From: Larimichthys crocea
Taxonomy: Eukaryota > Chordata > Actinopteri > Sciaenidae
Length of the DNA: 64,000 bases
Assembly: GCF_000972845.2 (NCBI RefSeq)
Contig: NC_040013.1
Span: 8,768,061-8,832,060, forward strand
Direction: 5' to 3'
Shown here one piece after another: positions 62,625 through 64,000 of the stretch (position 1 is the first letter of the stretch; each line of letters opens with the position of its first letter). The position numbers and the translations under genes are program-made. Under the pieces are notes generated by a model. It was not told the DNA's origin. It saw nothing but the letters and a program-made list of their open reading frames with translations, and ran no database searches.

Positions 62625-64000
62625 CCTAAGCAAAGAGTCCTGACAATAAACTTACCTAAGAGTGCACGGTATGATTCATAGAGCAGCAAATACTTATATA
62701 TGATAGTGTTTTGTTGCAAATATTACAAAAAAATCTAACTTTTCCCTCAACAGATAAAAGACGAAATCTTAAATCTTTAATTAGGCTTGTTGCTTCGTTA
62801 GTGCTATCTTGTTAAGAAGAAATCTACAAAGGAAATAAAGACAAATGTGTGTGTGATGTGAGTCCTTAATTAGCTATTAGAAGTTACATGTTTTCATTTA
62901 CTGCGTAAGGACTGAAATTCTTTCCTTTTGGTCTTTTTGATTACTCCGAGCTCTGAATGAAATTCATCCAGAGCTGCTTTTTTTCCTTTTTCTTGCGGCT
63001 GTCTACATTTCTCGGTTTGTATTCTTCTTGGTCATGTATTATTCTTATCTTTTGTTAGCTCCCTCTTGTTTCATTATTATTTGGCTCAGTTTCCTCTGAG
63101 GTTTCTCTCTCTCTGTGTGCGGGTGTATGTGTGTACACCTGCTTTAACTTCGCTCATTTTAAAGAGCCCTTAATTCCCACAGAAACCTACATTTAACTTA
63201 TGAGCACTTTTGCTTTGACCAAGAAAAAAGAAAAGAAAAAAAAAACACCAGACTTAACAGACGGCTCAGGTCTTGCCCAAATCCATCCAGTGACAGCACT
63301 TAAGTTTCTGTCTACCTAGAAAGGTAAGAAAGCAGCTTGATCTTTTGACTAAGGATTACAGAATGGATGAAAGGAAAAAAAGATGGATGAATCGTGCTCT
63401 CCTTATTTGAGTAGTTTTTCCTTGAATTGCTTGAATGTTCTCTGTAGTGTGATACAACTGCTAATCAATGATCATAAAAAAAATATACCAAATGGCATTC
63501 TTTTGAGGATAATTCTGTTTTTTCTCACAAAGCGCATGTTATTCTTCAAAGCTTTTGTCGTGATCCCTATCTGTAATAAAAACTTTGTGCTCGCCAAGTT
63601 AATTGCTTAAATATTGGAACAAGGCAACTTTGTTAAAAAGAAGTCAGATGCAGCAAGAATCAAGAGCAGTCAGACAATCATACAGGAAAACCCCTGGGTA
63701 AGCCGTTTAAGTAAGAACTGAAATGAAATAAACCGCAGCTGAATGGATGCTGTCAGGTTGTCATTTCCAACATGTATTAACATTCCTATGCATTTTCCTA
63801 AAAATTATAATAAACCCTTTAAGTTGACTTTCTTTGGAGTACCCCTTTACTGTATTCAAATATGTTTAAACTTGCGCTGTGCACACTAACATTACCAGAA
63901 ATTTACTCAAGACTAACCAATCTGAATGAATTTAGCAGTAACTAAATCATTAATTCATTTCTTAGGTTTTATTTCCCATTAATTGGTCATTTCAGCAATA
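62625..64000. other. Non-coding stretch, no gene recognised
   Basis: AT-rich unique-looking DNA with an A/G tract at 63221-63246 and T-rich stretches near 62980. The 75-codon frame at 63383-63610 has no recognisable motif. Confidence 0.55.

Noticed and set aside
1..64000. CRISPR arrays, operons, phage, plasmid or toxin-antitoxin systems
   Set aside because: No regularly spaced direct repeats, no closely packed long open frames, and the repeat content is that of a vertebrate nuclear genome.

Overview
The window looks like non-coding nuclear DNA from a bony fish, most likely a percomorph teleost. The evidence is compositional (AT-rich, CpG-poor, many CA/GT microsatellites, no dense ORFs, no operons or ribosome-binding sites) and, more specifically, several dispersed repeats that I recognise from memory as common in teleost genomes. 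No repeat or protein database could be searched, so every family assignment is by recognition only.

Layout: 1-4294 holds no recognisable gene. A diverged teleost repeat lies at 4295-4680, and a second copy of the family at 16020-16420. Another teleost repeat is at 8125-8600. A Tc1/mariner element with 127-bp terminal inverted repeats and a broken transposase occupies 10663-11750. A 41-bp tandem duplication is at 15686-15767, and a 'chain of AAGTA' teleost repeat at 17762-18250. From 18250 to about 43930 there is unique-looking sequence containing a palindromic homeodomain-site cluster (26601-26645), a well-formed candidate 15-nt microexon (35851-35865), and a paired TAATTA direct repeat (41950-41982). 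A fold-back, non-autonomous DNA element lies at 43931-44491. Further teleost repeats are at 48515-48755, 49013-49250, 60285-61530 and 62510-62624. Two of these families end at TTAA. The rest (49250-60284 and 61531-64000) is mostly unique, with stretches that look like conserved non-coding DNA.

No complete host protein-coding gene is visible. Apart from the transposase remnant, the open frames (all 134 codons or shorter) look like chance frames in vertebrate intergenic or intronic DNA. The most economical reading is a long intron or a gene desert beside a developmental gene. If the 35851-35865 microexon is real, the window lies inside a large intron of a plus-strand, probably neuronal, gene. 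That is inference. I saw no viral, toxin, CRISPR, operon or tRNA feature. I found no evidence of a new multi-gene system; the most useful leads are the candidate microexons, the palindromic regulatory clusters and the structure of the transposon remnants.
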